The position numbers were made by a program, and so were the translations under genes. From assembly GCA_020161965.1 (NCBI GenBank), contig JAIUNH010000113.1, forward strand, positions 1 through 9,461: a stretch of 9,461 bases of DNA, written 5' to 3'. A model generated the notes under the pieces. That model did no database searches. It was not told where the DNA came from and saw nothing but the letters and a program-made list of their open reading frames with translations. Below, piece by piece: positions 1 through 6,465 of the stretch. Source of the DNA: Pseudomonadota bacterium. Lineage in GTDB: Bacteria > Pseudomonadota > Alphaproteobacteria > CACIAM-22H2. How positions within the stretch are numbered: the stretch's first letter is position 1; each line of letters begins with the position of its first letter.

Positions 1-1
1 C

Positions 2-100
2 ACGGTCACGCGCCTGCGCCCGAAGATCGAAGACGATCCGCGCAACCCGCGCCATCTGCAAACCGTGCGCGGTGCCGGCTACGTGTTGAGGGCCGAATAA
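2..100 (+). CDS. OmpR-type response regulator, C-terminal end (5' truncated)
   Basis: Only the last 32 codons are in the window; the gene begins upstream. The residues form the end of a winged-helix DNA-binding domain of the OmpR/PhoB class: TVTRLRPKIEDDP is the end of the recognition helix region, and LQTVRGAGYVLR is the characteristic wing hairpin. In this family the protein is a cytoplasmic transcription factor activated by phosphorylation of an N-terminal receiver aspartate, which is not visible here. Its stop codon TAA shares one base with the ATG of the following histidine kinase, so the two are almost certainly translated together as a two-component pair. The target genes cannot be read from this fragment. 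Confidence 0.93.
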   Translation, partial: TVTRLRPKIEDDPRNPRHLQTVRGAGYVLRAE

Positions 101-1425
101 TGGGGCCGCTGAGCCAAGCCATTCGCCGCTATCTGCCGCGCACGCTTTACGCGCGCACGCTGATCATCATCGTGGCGCCGCTGATCCTGGTGCAGATCGT
201 CGCGGGCTTCGTGTTCTACGAACGTGTCTGGCAAACGGTGTCGCGCCGCCTGTCCAACGCCGTCGCGGGCGAAGTCGCGACCGTCGTCCAGGCGATGGGC
301 CGCTATCCCGGCGATACCGATCGGCGCTGGCTGTTCGAGACGATGCATCTCGCCACCGGCTCGGTCTACACCTGGAAACCGGGCGCCATTCTGGAACGCA
401 AGGGCCCGATCGATCCCGAAACGATCCTCGAGGATTATCTGGTGCGCGCGTTGGACGAGCGCGTGCGCCGGCCTTATTGGCTCGACGCCTGGGGCGATCC
501 CGCCGACATCCATATCGAAGTGCAGCTCGCCGGCGGCGTGCTGGTGCTGGAAACGACGCGCCAGCGCGTGTTCACCACCAATGTCTATGTCTTCCTGCTG
601 TTCATGAGCGGAAGCTCGCTGATTCTGATCGCGATCGCGTCGATCTTCATGCGCAACCAGGTGCGCCCGATCAAGCGCCTGGCCGAAGCGGCCGAAGCCT
701 TCGGCAAGGGCCGCGAGGACGCCGATTTCCGCCCGCACGGTGCGGCCGAAGTGCGCCAGGCCGCCGCCGCGTTCATGACGATGCGCGAGCGCATCCGCCG
801 CCATATCGCGCAACGCACGGAAATGCTCGCGGGCATCAGCCACGATTTGCGCACGCCGCTCACGCGCATGAAGCTGGAACTCGCCATGCTGGGCGACCAT
901 CCGTCGGGGCCGGGCTTGAAATCCGACGTCGACGACATGGCGCGCATGGTCGAATCCTATCTCGCCTTCGTGCGCGGCGAAGGCGAGGAAAAGATCGAAG
1001 CGATCGACATCGAGCCGACTTTGCGCGAGATCGTCGAAAGCCATCGCCGGGCGGGCAACGCGGTCGCCTATGAAAGCCCGGGTCCGCTCGCCTGTGCGGG
1101 CCGGCCGCATGCGTTGAAACGCAGCCTCAACAACATGATCGCCAACGCCGCGCGCCACGCGGCGCAAGTGCGCGTAACCGCCGAGCGGCGCGAAACCGAT
1201 ATCGAAATCGTCATCGACGATGACGGCCCCGGCATTCCCGCCGAATCGCGCGAGGACGTGTTCAAACCCTTCTTCCGCCTGGACCCGTCGCGCAACGCGG
1301 AAACCGGCGGCGTGGGCCTCGGCCTCACCATCGCGCGCGACGTGGTGCGCGGCCATGGCGGCGATATCCGCCTGGAAGAATCGCCGATGGGCGGCTTGCG
1401 CGCCCGCATTCGCATTCCGATTTGA
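100..1425 (+). CDS. EnvZ-type sensor histidine kinase
   Basis: Inner-membrane sensor kinase of 441 residues, expected to phosphorylate the response regulator encoded just upstream. Order of parts: short cytoplasmic N-terminus; first membrane segment at about 20-41; periplasmic sensor region of about 120 residues (42-161) with no recognised ligand domain; second membrane segment at about 162-184; HAMP linker at about 185-238; HisKA dimerisation domain with the phospho-acceptor His248 in GISHDLRTPLTR; then the HATPase domain with the N box (Asn349 in IANAARHA), the G1 box DDDGPGIP (373-380) and the G2 box GVGLGLT (404-410). All catalytic boxes are intact. Its ATG overlaps the TAA of the regulator gene by one base and is preceded by an AGGG-type ribosome site. 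The closest known family is EnvZ/OmpR (osmotic and envelope response), but the stimulus is not evident, so I give no gene symbol. Confidence 0.93.
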   Translation: MGPLSQAIRRYLPRTLYARTLIIIVAPLILVQIVAGFVFYERVWQTVSRRLSNAVAGEVATVVQAMGRYPGDTDRRWLFETMHLATGSVYTWKPGAILERKGPIDPETILEDYLVRALDERVRRPYWLDAWGDPADIHIEVQLAGGVLVLETTRQRVFTTNVYVFLLFMSGSSLILIAIASIFMRNQVRPIKRLAEAAEAFGKGREDADFRPHGAAEVRQAAAAFMTMRERIRRHIAQRTEMLAGISHDLRTPLTRMKLELAMLGDHPSGPGLKSDVDDMARMVESYLAFVRGEGEEKIEAIDIEPTLREIVESHRRAGNAVAYESPGPLACAGRPHALKRSLNNMIANAARHAAQVRVTAERRETDIEIVIDDDGPGIPAESREDVFKPFFRLDPSRNAETGGVGLGLTIARDVVRGHGGDIRLEESPMGGLRARIRIPI

Positions 1426-1428
1426 TCG

Positions 1429-2073
1429 ATGACGATGACGCCCGATCAGATTTTCGACTTCGCCAAGCTGAACGCCACGCCCAAGAACGGCGTGCCGTTC
1501 GATCACGCGCTCGTCCCCGCTTTCGTGAATGCCGACGCGCTCGACGCGATCAACGCGGATTGGCCGGCGATCGGCAAGCCCGGCTCGTTCCCGCTATCCG
1601 AAGTGGGCCCGCTCAAACCCGCGGTGAAGGACTTCGTCGCCGCGTTGGAATCCGACGCGTTCCGCGCGGCGATCGAAACCAAATTCGGCCTGAACCTGAA
1701 GCCGCACCCGACGATCATCACCTTCCGCGATCGCTGCCGTGCCCGCGACGGCAAGATCCATACGGATTCGAAGGACAAGGTCGTGACGGTGCTGGTCTAT
1801 ATGAACAAGCGCACCGGCGGCTGGCAGGACAAGGGCGGCAAATTGCGTTTGCTGCGCGGGCCCGAAACGCTCGAAAACTACACCACCGAGATCGAACCGG
1901 TGGACGGCAATATGCTCGCCTTCCGCTGCACGCGCGACGCCTGGCACGGCCACGAAAGCTACGAAGGCCCGCGCCATGTGATGCAGATGAACTGGCTGGT
2001 CGACGACGCGGCCTTGCGCAAAAACACGACGCGCCACCGCGTGTCGGCGTTCTTCAAGAAGCTGTTCGGCTAA
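1429..2073 (+). CDS. 2-oxoglutarate/Fe(II)-dependent oxygenase family protein
   Basis: Soluble 214-residue protein that fits the prolyl-4-hydroxylase-like 2OG-Fe(II) oxygenase superfamily. These enzymes couple oxidation of 2-oxoglutarate to hydroxylation of a substrate. The proposed iron ligands are His111 and Asp113 (in KIHTDSKDK, the HxD motif) and the distal His173 in AWHGHE. Arg182, nine residues later in GPRHVMQMNW, is the likely 2-oxoglutarate-binding residue. The core strands around VTVLVYMN and GNMLAFRCT fit the double-stranded beta-helix. The substrate is not predictable. The gene starts three bases after the kinase stop with no clear Shine-Dalgarno site, suggesting coupled translation; a second in-frame ATG lies two codons in (1435) and cannot be excluded. 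The stop codon overlaps that of the convergent csaA gene. The superfamily call is firm; any specific function would be a guess. Confidence 0.85.
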   Translation: MTMTPDQIFDFAKLNATPKNGVPFDHALVPAFVNADALDAINADWPAIGKPGSFPLSEVGPLKPAVKDFVAALESDAFRAAIETKFGLNLKPHPTIITFRDRCRARDGKIHTDSKDKVVTVLVYMNKRTGGWQDKGGKLRLLRGPETLENYTTEIEPVDGNMLAFRCTRDAWHGHESYEGPRHVMQMNWLVDDAALRKNTTRHRVSAFFKKLFG

Positions 2074-2411
2074 AATAGCTTCCCGCCATTGGGCACGGCC
2101 ACCGACGGGCCGATCAGCACGACGGCGCCGTTCGCGTCGGGGAAGCCCAGCGTCAGCACTTCGCTCATGAACGGCCCGATCTGGCGCGGCGGGAAATTCA
2201 CCACCGCCGCGACCTGCCGGCCGACCAGCGTGTCGGGCGAATAATGCACGGTGATCTGCGCCGAGGATTTCTTGACGCCGAGCTCGGGGCCGAAATCGAT
2301 CTTCAATTTGATCGCGGGCTTGCGCGCCTCGGGGAACGGCACGGCTTCGACGATCGTGCCCACGCGGATATCGACGCGCTCGAAATCGCCATATGTGATC
2401 GTATCGCCCAT
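2070..2411 (-). CDS. csaA: CsaA-type tRNA-binding domain protein
   Basis: A 113-residue stand-alone OB-fold tRNA-binding domain of the CsaA/Trbp111 type. Characteristic stretches are DIRVGTIVEAVPFPEARKPA near residues 14-32, KSSAQIT at 48-54, and the C-terminal VNFPPRQIGPFMSEVLTLG at 71-89. The length is normal for the family. Family members are dimeric, bind the outside corner of tRNA without sequence specificity, and in Bacillus CsaA has been linked to protein export as a chaperone-like factor; the role in alphaproteobacteria is unsettled. The start is chosen because GGAG lies seven bases upstream of the ATG. The gene ends convergently on the oxygenase gene with overlapping stops. Its leader contains the terminator hairpin of the upstream phasin gene, and I found no convincing promoter of its own in the 84-base gap. 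Confidence 0.93.
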   Translation of the reverse strand: MGDTITYGDFERVDIRVGTIVEAVPFPEARKPAIKLKIDFGPELGVKKSSAQITVHYSPDTLVGRQVAAVVNFPPRQIGPFMSEVLTLGFPDANGAVVLIGPSVAVPNGGKLF

Positions 2412-2425
2412 CGTCTCGCTCCAAC

Positions 2426-2459
2426 GAAAAACCCCGGCCGCGCGAAGCGACCGGGGTTC
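2426..2459 (-). terminator. Rho-independent terminator of the phasin gene
   Basis: Read on the minus strand, a GC-rich hairpin is followed directly by a run of five T. The arms are 2447-2458 and 2430-2441, pairing 11 of 12 positions (one A/C mismatch, 2450 with 2438) around a five-base loop at 2442-2446. It lies 37 bases after the phasin stop codon and only 15 bases before the csaA start, so it separates the two genes. On the plus strand no T-run follows, so it should work in one direction only. Confidence 0.88.
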
Positions 2460-2495
2460 ATTCGTTAGCGCGGATGGCGCCGACGCGCCAGCGGC

Positions 2496-2942
2496 TTACT
2501 TCTTCTTCGCGATAAGCGTCTTGATCTCGTCCAGGCTTTCCAGCACGCGCTTCTGGACGACGTCCAAAGCTTCGTACTGCGACTTGGCGAGAAGTTCGCT
2601 CATTTCGCGGGTATTCGAAATCGCGCGCTGGAAGGCGTCCTTCATCAGGTCGGCCTGCTTGGCGGCCTTTTCCTCCGGCGAACCGGCGGCCATCACTTCG
2701 CGCGCGGCGACCGAGGCTTCCTCGAGCACCGAGCGGAAGATTTCCGACTGGCGGCGCGCGACGGCCTGGAAGCTTTCGACGGCGAGCTGATTCGCCTGGG
2801 CCAAGGCTTCCATGTTCTTGCGCTGGGCGGCGACGAGGCCTTCCATATCCAGCGGCGCGAATTTGAAGTCGCCCATCTGCTTGGGCATTTCGAACATCTT
2901 GGCGAGGTCGAATTCACCGAACGGCATCTTGGTCCCCTTCAT
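2496..2942 (-). CDS. Phasin family protein (polyhydroxyalkanoate granule protein)
   Basis: A 148-residue, strongly helical protein of the Phasin_2 type. These proteins coat polyhydroxyalkanoate storage granules and control their number and size. The N-terminal stretch MPFGEFDLAKMFEMPK and the following long amphipathic helices rich in Ala, Glu, Gln and Lys (about 33-145) fit the family, as does the Lys-rich end IAKKK. There are no cysteines, signal peptide or membrane segments. I take the ATG at 2942 as start because a near-perfect AGGAGGA ribosome site (2949-2955) lies six bases before it; an in-frame ATG ten codons upstream has no such site and would give an atypical N-terminus. The strong ribosome site, its own promoter and its own terminator fit the high expression typical of phasins. 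No PHA synthase gene is in the window, so granule binding is a family-level inference. Confidence 0.88.
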   Translation of the reverse strand: MKGTKMPFGEFDLAKMFEMPKQMGDFKFAPLDMEGLVAAQRKNMEALAQANQLAVESFQAVARRQSEIFRSVLEEASVAAREVMAAGSPEEKAAKQADLMKDAFQRAISNTREMSELLAKSQYEALDVVQKRVLESLDEIKTLIAKKK

Positions 2943-2961
2943 GCTGATTCCTCCTACCCCA

Positions 2962-2978
2962 GGCAGCTGCACGCTGCG
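2962..2978. promoter_or_regulatory. TGC/GCA-rich cluster in the phasin leader, possible PhaR-type operator
   Basis: Within 17 bases the leader contains the palindrome GCAGCTGC followed by CACGCTGC, that is several TGC/GCA triplets in close spacing. From memory, the PHA-responsive repressor PhaR of Paracoccus and Rhodobacter binds TGC-rich repeats near phasin genes. The match to that site type is inference, not an exact consensus match, and the palindrome may be chance in a GC-rich leader. Confidence 0.25.
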
Positions 2979-3053
2979 GATCGAGCCGGCCTAGAGCGTA
3001 ACGGAGGCAAACCCGTTTCTGTCGCGGCGGCGGAAAACCGCTGCAATGGCCGA

Positions 3054-3082
3054 ATTCTGTCCGGCGGAATAACCAAAGTCAA
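3054..3082 (-). promoter_or_regulatory. Predicted sigma-70-type promoter of the phasin gene
   Basis: On the minus strand TTGACT (3077-3082) and CAGAAT (3054-3059) are separated by exactly 17 bases. The -35 box matches 5 of 6 and the -10 box 4 of 6 consensus positions. The expected transcript would start near 3047 and carry a leader of about 105 bases before the phasin ATG. It lies in the gap between the TetR-like gene and the phasin gene, where a promoter is needed. A six-base inverted repeat, AATTGT (3087-3092) and ACAATT (3106-3111), sits just upstream of the -35 box and could be a regulator site. Confidence 0.6.
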
Positions 3083-3110
3083 GTGAAATTGTGCGATGCA
3101 AAAAGACAAT

Positions 3111-3737
3111 TCAGCTTTTGGCAGGCGCTACCCGACGCTTCAGAAATGCCGGAAAACTCGATGCTAAAGCCTCAAGACGGCCGAGAGATTTATCGAGGGC
3201 GGCCATCGTTTTTGCTGCATCTGCACTGTCATCGTCCCGCCACACAAGCAAGGCGGCGAGGTAGGCGACGGCCAACGCGTTGATCTTGAACGGCGCCAGC
3301 GGCGTGGCGGTCCGCACCCCCGCCGCCTCGGCCGCCCAGCGCATCGACCGCAACAAAGACGGCAGCGCACAGATCGCGGCGATCGGTTCGCGCGGCAAAT
3401 CGGCGAGCATATTTTTGACCGCCGCCTTGTGGGGGGCGAGCGCGTCGAAGCGCCGCATCAGGATTTCGAAGAGTTTGTCTTTGACGGAGCCGTCGGCGTC
3501 GATCTTGGCGGCGAGCATCGCGCCATCGACCCGCCGCGCGAACGCCGCCATCAAGGCGGGCTTGGAGGGTGCTACGCGCAGCATGTCCGCCAGCGACAGC
3601 CCCGCCGCCTCGGCGATTTCCGGCAACGAAATCTCCGACCATTTGCGCGTTTCGGCCAAGCGCAACGCGGCGTCCAGCGCCGCGTCTTCCGGCGCCGCAG
3701 GCGGGGCGGCGTCGATCTTCTTGCGCTTGACGGCCAT
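3111..3737 (-). CDS. TetR/COQ9-like helix-turn-helix protein
   Basis: A 208-residue protein with a TetR-type N-terminal DNA-binding region: helices at about 17-31, then the helix-turn-helix ISLPEIAEAAGLSLADMLRV (36-55) and SKPALMAAFARRV (58-70). The rest is helical with a conserved end resembling the TetR-like fold of COQ9, a lipid-binding ubiquinone factor (LAALLVWRDDDSADAAKTMA, about 160-179, then LDKSLGRLE). It may be a transcriptional repressor or a COQ9-related lipid-binding protein; the sequence alone does not decide. The Lys/Arg-rich N-terminus (KRKK) favours DNA binding, whereas the usual aromatic residues of the TetR recognition turn are missing (LRVAPSK instead of a YRHFPSK-like motif). 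I start it at the ATG at 3737, seven bases after GGAG; an upstream TTG would lie inside the predicted promoter. Confidence 0.75.
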   Translation of the reverse strand: MAVKRKKIDAAPPAAPEDAALDAALRLAETRKWSEISLPEIAEAAGLSLADMLRVAPSKPALMAAFARRVDGAMLAAKIDADGSVKDKLFEILMRRFDALAPHKAAVKNMLADLPREPIAAICALPSLLRSMRWAAEAAGVRTATPLAPFKINALAVAYLAALLVWRDDDSADAAKTMAALDKSLGRLEALASSFPAFLKRRVAPAKS

Positions 3738-3763
3738 GGGCGGTCTCCGTCCGGGGAACGCCA

Positions 3764-3793
3764 ATTAGGTAGGCGACCGGGCGGCGATGTCAA
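3764..3793 (-). promoter_or_regulatory. Predicted promoter of the TetR/COQ9-like gene
   Basis: On the minus strand a perfect TTGACA (3788-3793) is followed after 18 bases by CCTAAT (3764-3769), which matches 4 of 6 positions of the -10 box. Transcription would start near 3757 and give a leader of about 20 bases containing the GGAG ribosome site at 3745-3748. It lies in the 72-base gap after the lipoprotein gene, so the regulator can be expressed independently of the envelope operon. I found no clear terminator in that gap, so read-through from the operon is also possible. Confidence 0.6.
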
Positions 3794-3809
3794 ACCCGTA
3801 GGCTTACGC

Positions 3810-4658
3810 TTATTTCGGGACGACGCGGTTGCGTTCGACGATTTCGCGGATCGCGTCGGCCGAAGCGGCGGCGATCTGGAACGAGATCTCGGCCCATTGG
3901 CGTTCGATCATGCGCAGCGGCAAGGGGTTGGCCATATCGACGCGCCCAAGCTCCTCGGCGCCGTTCGCCACGCGCCAAGCGACCGACAGGCGCCGCGTCT
4001 CCTGCCCCTGCACGGGCGCGACGGGTGTTTGCGTGACCTGCCCCGTCACGTCCAAGGCCGCGACGCGCTTGTCTTCGGTCACTTTCACGCCCGCGCGATC
4101 GAGGTGATAGGCCAAAGCCTGCATCAGCGCCAAACCGCCCTGGCCCGGCGCCCCTTCGGGCACGGCGATGCGCACCGGCAGCAACTCGCGTTGCGCCAGC
4201 GTTTCGGGCTTGATCGCCTGGACGATCGCGGTCGCGACGCGCTTGGCGATGCCCATCCAATCGGCGGGCGCTTCGCCGCCGCGCGGGCGCGCATCGTTCA
4301 GCGTGCCGTCGCTCAAGACTTTACCGTCGGCGTCGACGAGATGGGTCTCGACCGAAACGCTCGCGCCCGGCTTGTCGGCGACGAATAGATCGAGGATCAA
4401 ACTCTGCCGATTGCCGAGCCGGGTGTTGGCGGGAATGTCGTTGGCGCGCAACGCTTCGGCCACCGCATCGGCCAGCGCACGCGCTTGCGCATCGGGCAAG
4501 CCCGCCGCCGGCGGCACGACGATGCCGCCTTGATCGGCAAGCCGCAGCAGCGGATTGCTGGCACTATCCTTCTCGTCCAGCCGGAACGGGCGCGGGATCG
4601 GTCCGCACGCGCCGAGCAGAACGGCAAAGCCCAGCAGCAAGGCGAGAACGCGTTTCAT
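3810..4658 (-). CDS. Conserved uncharacterised lipoprotein with an internal duplication
   Basis: A 282-residue predicted lipoprotein. A signal peptide with a hydrophobic core (VLALLLGFAVLL) ends in the lipobox LGAC, making Cys18 the lipidated residue. The residue after it is Gly, not Asp, which in enteric bacteria would not retain it in the inner membrane. The mature part appears to be two similar halves. One begins GIVVPPAAGLPDAQARALA (about 45-63) and the other RIAVPEGAPGQGGLALMQ (about 163-180); each continues with a helix, hydrophobic strands and a closing helix. This layout resembles the strand-helix pattern of CsgG/TolB-N/LpoB-like domains, which is a fold guess only. No enzyme motif is visible. 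Its ATG overlaps the TGA of pgeF (ATGA), so it is translated as the last gene of the envelope operon. I recall similar lipoproteins in Rhizobiales, without a known function. Confidence 0.85.
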   Translation of the reverse strand: MKRVLALLLGFAVLLGACGPIPRPFRLDEKDSASNPLLRLADQGGIVVPPAAGLPDAQARALADAVAEALRANDIPANTRLGNRQSLILDLFVADKPGASVSVETHLVDADGKVLSDGTLNDARPRGGEAPADWMGIAKRVATAIVQAIKPETLAQRELLPVRIAVPEGAPGQGGLALMQALAYHLDRAGVKVTEDKRVAALDVTGQVTQTPVAPVQGQETRRLSVAWRVANGAEELGRVDMANPLPLRMIERQWAEISFQIAAASADAIREIVERNRVVPK

Positions 4659-5428
4659 TTTTCGAGCGCGATCGCCGACAGGCCGCGGCCGTAATCCTTC
4701 TCGCCGCGCAAGCAGGCGCGGCGATAGGAGAAGAAACGATCCGCCTCGCCGCATGTATCGTTCGGTACGGCTTGGATTTCACCCACGCCGACACGGCGCA
4801 AGCGCTCGCCGACATAGCCGCGCAGATCGAACATGTGATGGCCGTCTTTACGCGACGGCGCGAAGAAGCGCGCATTGGCTTCGTCCTCCGCCACGAAAGG
4901 TGCTGGAAATTCGGGGCCAACTTCGTAGGAGCGCTGCGCGATGCAAGGGCCGATACCCGCAACGATGCGCGACGGATCGGCGCCGAGCTTCGCCATCGCT
5001 TCCACGGTCGCGTCGAGCACGCCGCCGATCGCCCCCTTCCAGCCCGAATGCGCCGCCCCGATCACCTTGGCGTGACGATCGCAGAACAGCACGGGCACGC
5101 AATCGGCCGACAACACGCCCAACGCCACGCCGGGCACGCGCGTCACCAGCGCATCGGCCTGCGGGCGCGCGTTTTCCGGCAGCGGCGCTTCAAGTTCGAC
5201 GACGTTGCGGCCATGGACTTGGTAAAGCGTCGTCAATGCGGTCTCGGGCAGATCGATCGCCGCCATCGCGCGTTTGCGGTTTTCGCGCACGGCGTCTGCC
5301 GAATCGCCCGAGCCGAGGCCGCAATTGAGCGACGTATAAAGCCCTTCGCTCACACCGCCCTGGCGCGTGTAGAACGCGTGACGCACGAACTCGATATCGT
5401 TGAACGCGCCGATCGTGATCGGGGCCAT
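4655..5428 (-). CDS. pgeF: PgeF, peptidoglycan editing factor (laccase-domain/YfiH family)
   Basis: A 257-residue protein of the YfiH/multicopper-polyphenol-oxidase-like family. In E. coli PgeF prevents misincorporation of serine for alanine in the peptidoglycan stem peptide; other family members have been reported as purine nucleoside-cleaving enzymes. The metal-site residues are present: His72 in YQVHGRN, Cys110 in SADCVPVL and His127 in AAHSGWKG, with GPCI at 160-163 and FFSYRR at 232-237. The N-terminal TRQGGVSEGLYTSLN (21-35) is a family hallmark. The ATG lies two bases after the midA stop, with only a weak GGA upstream, and its own TGA overlaps the start of the lipoprotein gene, so translation is coupled on both sides. 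Confidence 0.93.
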   Translation of the reverse strand: MAPITIGAFNDIEFVRHAFYTRQGGVSEGLYTSLNCGLGSGDSADAVRENRKRAMAAIDLPETALTTLYQVHGRNVVELEAPLPENARPQADALVTRVPGVALGVLSADCVPVLFCDRHAKVIGAAHSGWKGAIGGVLDATVEAMAKLGADPSRIVAGIGPCIAQRSYEVGPEFPAPFVAEDEANARFFAPSRKDGHHMFDLRGYVGERLRRVGVGEIQAVPNDTCGEADRFFSYRRACLRGEKDYGRGLSAIALEK

Positions 5429-5430
5429 TT

Positions 5431-6465
5431 TCAGTATCCGTCCATCGGTATCGGCGGCGCCGAACCCTTCGGCAGCAGTAGCAGAACGCGAAACAGCGTG
5501 CCCATTTCCGTGGGCTCGATCAAGCGCCGCAATGCCGTTTCGATATTCGTCCGCGCGGCCGGGTTCGCCGCACTCAACGAAGCCGCGCGCGCATGCGCCC
5601 CGGCCCGACGCAGAAAATCGCCCTGCCCCAGCGCACCATAGGCCGCACAACCGCCTTGCGCCGCCGTGCGTGCCAACGCCGCGAAATCGACATGGGCGGT
5701 CAGATCGGTTTCGCCCGGGCGGTCGAACACATCGACCTTCTTATGGTCGCGCATTGCTTGGAGCGTATCGCCCCAGCCGGAGACCGGCGATCCGTAATCG
5801 ACGATCAACGCCGCCCCGCCCTGCGTGGCGATGCGCGCGCCGATCGCGCGCGCGATCGTTTCGCCCGAAGGACAAGTCTCGACGATCGCCCCATCGGGCA
5901 CGTCATGCCCAACGGGTGCGACGACTTCAGCACCGTCGGCGAATTGGAAATCCGGCGTCACGATGCGTTCGACCCATTTCGCGCCGGCACGGCGGAATTG
6001 GCGCACCGGCAGCGCGTCGAAGAATTCGTTGGCGAGCAGCAATGTCGGCGCCGCCGGCAGCGTCGCGATGCCGTCGTGCCACGCGGGCGCATATTCGGCG
6101 AGCTTGACCGCTTGCGCCTTGCGGAAGCTTTCGTTGATCTCGACCAGATGGACCGGCAAACGCGTCTTCGTCGCCTTACCGAAAGCGCGCGCGGAATCGT
6201 GCATCAGCGTGCCGCGCCCCGGCCCCAATTCGGCGAGAATCGCGTTTGCGGGTGCGCCTTGATCGAGCCAGGTTTGGGCGAGCACAAGCCCCATGATCTC
6301 GCCGAAGATCTGCGAGATTTCGGGCGCGGTCGTGAAATCGCCGGCAGCACCCACGCGCAAGCCCCGCCGGTAATAGCCGTATTCGTTATCGGCGAGGCAG
6401 GCTTCCATCCAATCATGCACCGTCATCGGACAGCGCGTGGAAAGGATGTCGCGGAAACCGCTCAC
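5431..6465 (-). CDS. midA: MidA/NDUFAF7-family SAM-dependent methyltransferase
   Basis: A 344-residue protein of the DUF185/MidA family. The eukaryotic member NDUFAF7 methylates an arginine of a complex I subunit during assembly, so a role in respiratory complex I assembly is the leading inference. Visible hallmarks: GAAGDFTTAPEISQIFGE (about 39-56), the SAM-binding loop ELGPGRGTLM (79-88), the acidic strand end HLVEIN (106-111), and LLLANEFFDALP (142-153), specific to this family. I choose the GTG at 6465, whose last two bases and the next A form the TGA of lgt (GTGA overlap). It gives the usual dozen residues before PMTVHDWM. A GTG ten codons upstream and an ATG at 6426 are alternatives without better ribosome sites. 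Confidence 0.9.
   Translation of the reverse strand: MSGFRDILSTRCPMTVHDWMEACLADNEYGYYRRGLRVGAAGDFTTAPEISQIFGEIMGLVLAQTWLDQGAPANAILAELGPGRGTLMHDSARAFGKATKTRLPVHLVEINESFRKAQAVKLAEYAPAWHDGIATLPAAPTLLLANEFFDALPVRQFRRAGAKWVERIVTPDFQFADGAEVVAPVGHDVPDGAIVETCPSGETIARAIGARIATQGGAALIVDYGSPVSGWGDTLQAMRDHKKVDVFDRPGETDLTAHVDFAALARTAAQGGCAAYGALGQGDFLRRAGAHARAASLSAANPAARTNIETALRRLIEPTEMGTLFRVLLLLPKGSAPPIPMDGY

Noticed and set aside
79..1506. 475-residue open frame on the minus strand across the sensor kinase gene
   Set aside because: The plus-strand frame has all kinase boxes intact, while this one is rich in Arg, Ala and His with no recognisable domain. It is a by-product of high G/C in third codon positions.
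3796..3812. Small CGTA/TACG dyad after the lipoprotein stop as an operon terminator
   Set aside because: It has only four base pairs and no T-run, so it is too weak to call.
3429..4388. 319-residue plus-strand open frame opposite the TetR-like and lipoprotein genes
   Set aside because: Its composition is typical of a shadow frame, and the minus-strand genes have a lipobox, good starts and coupled junctions.
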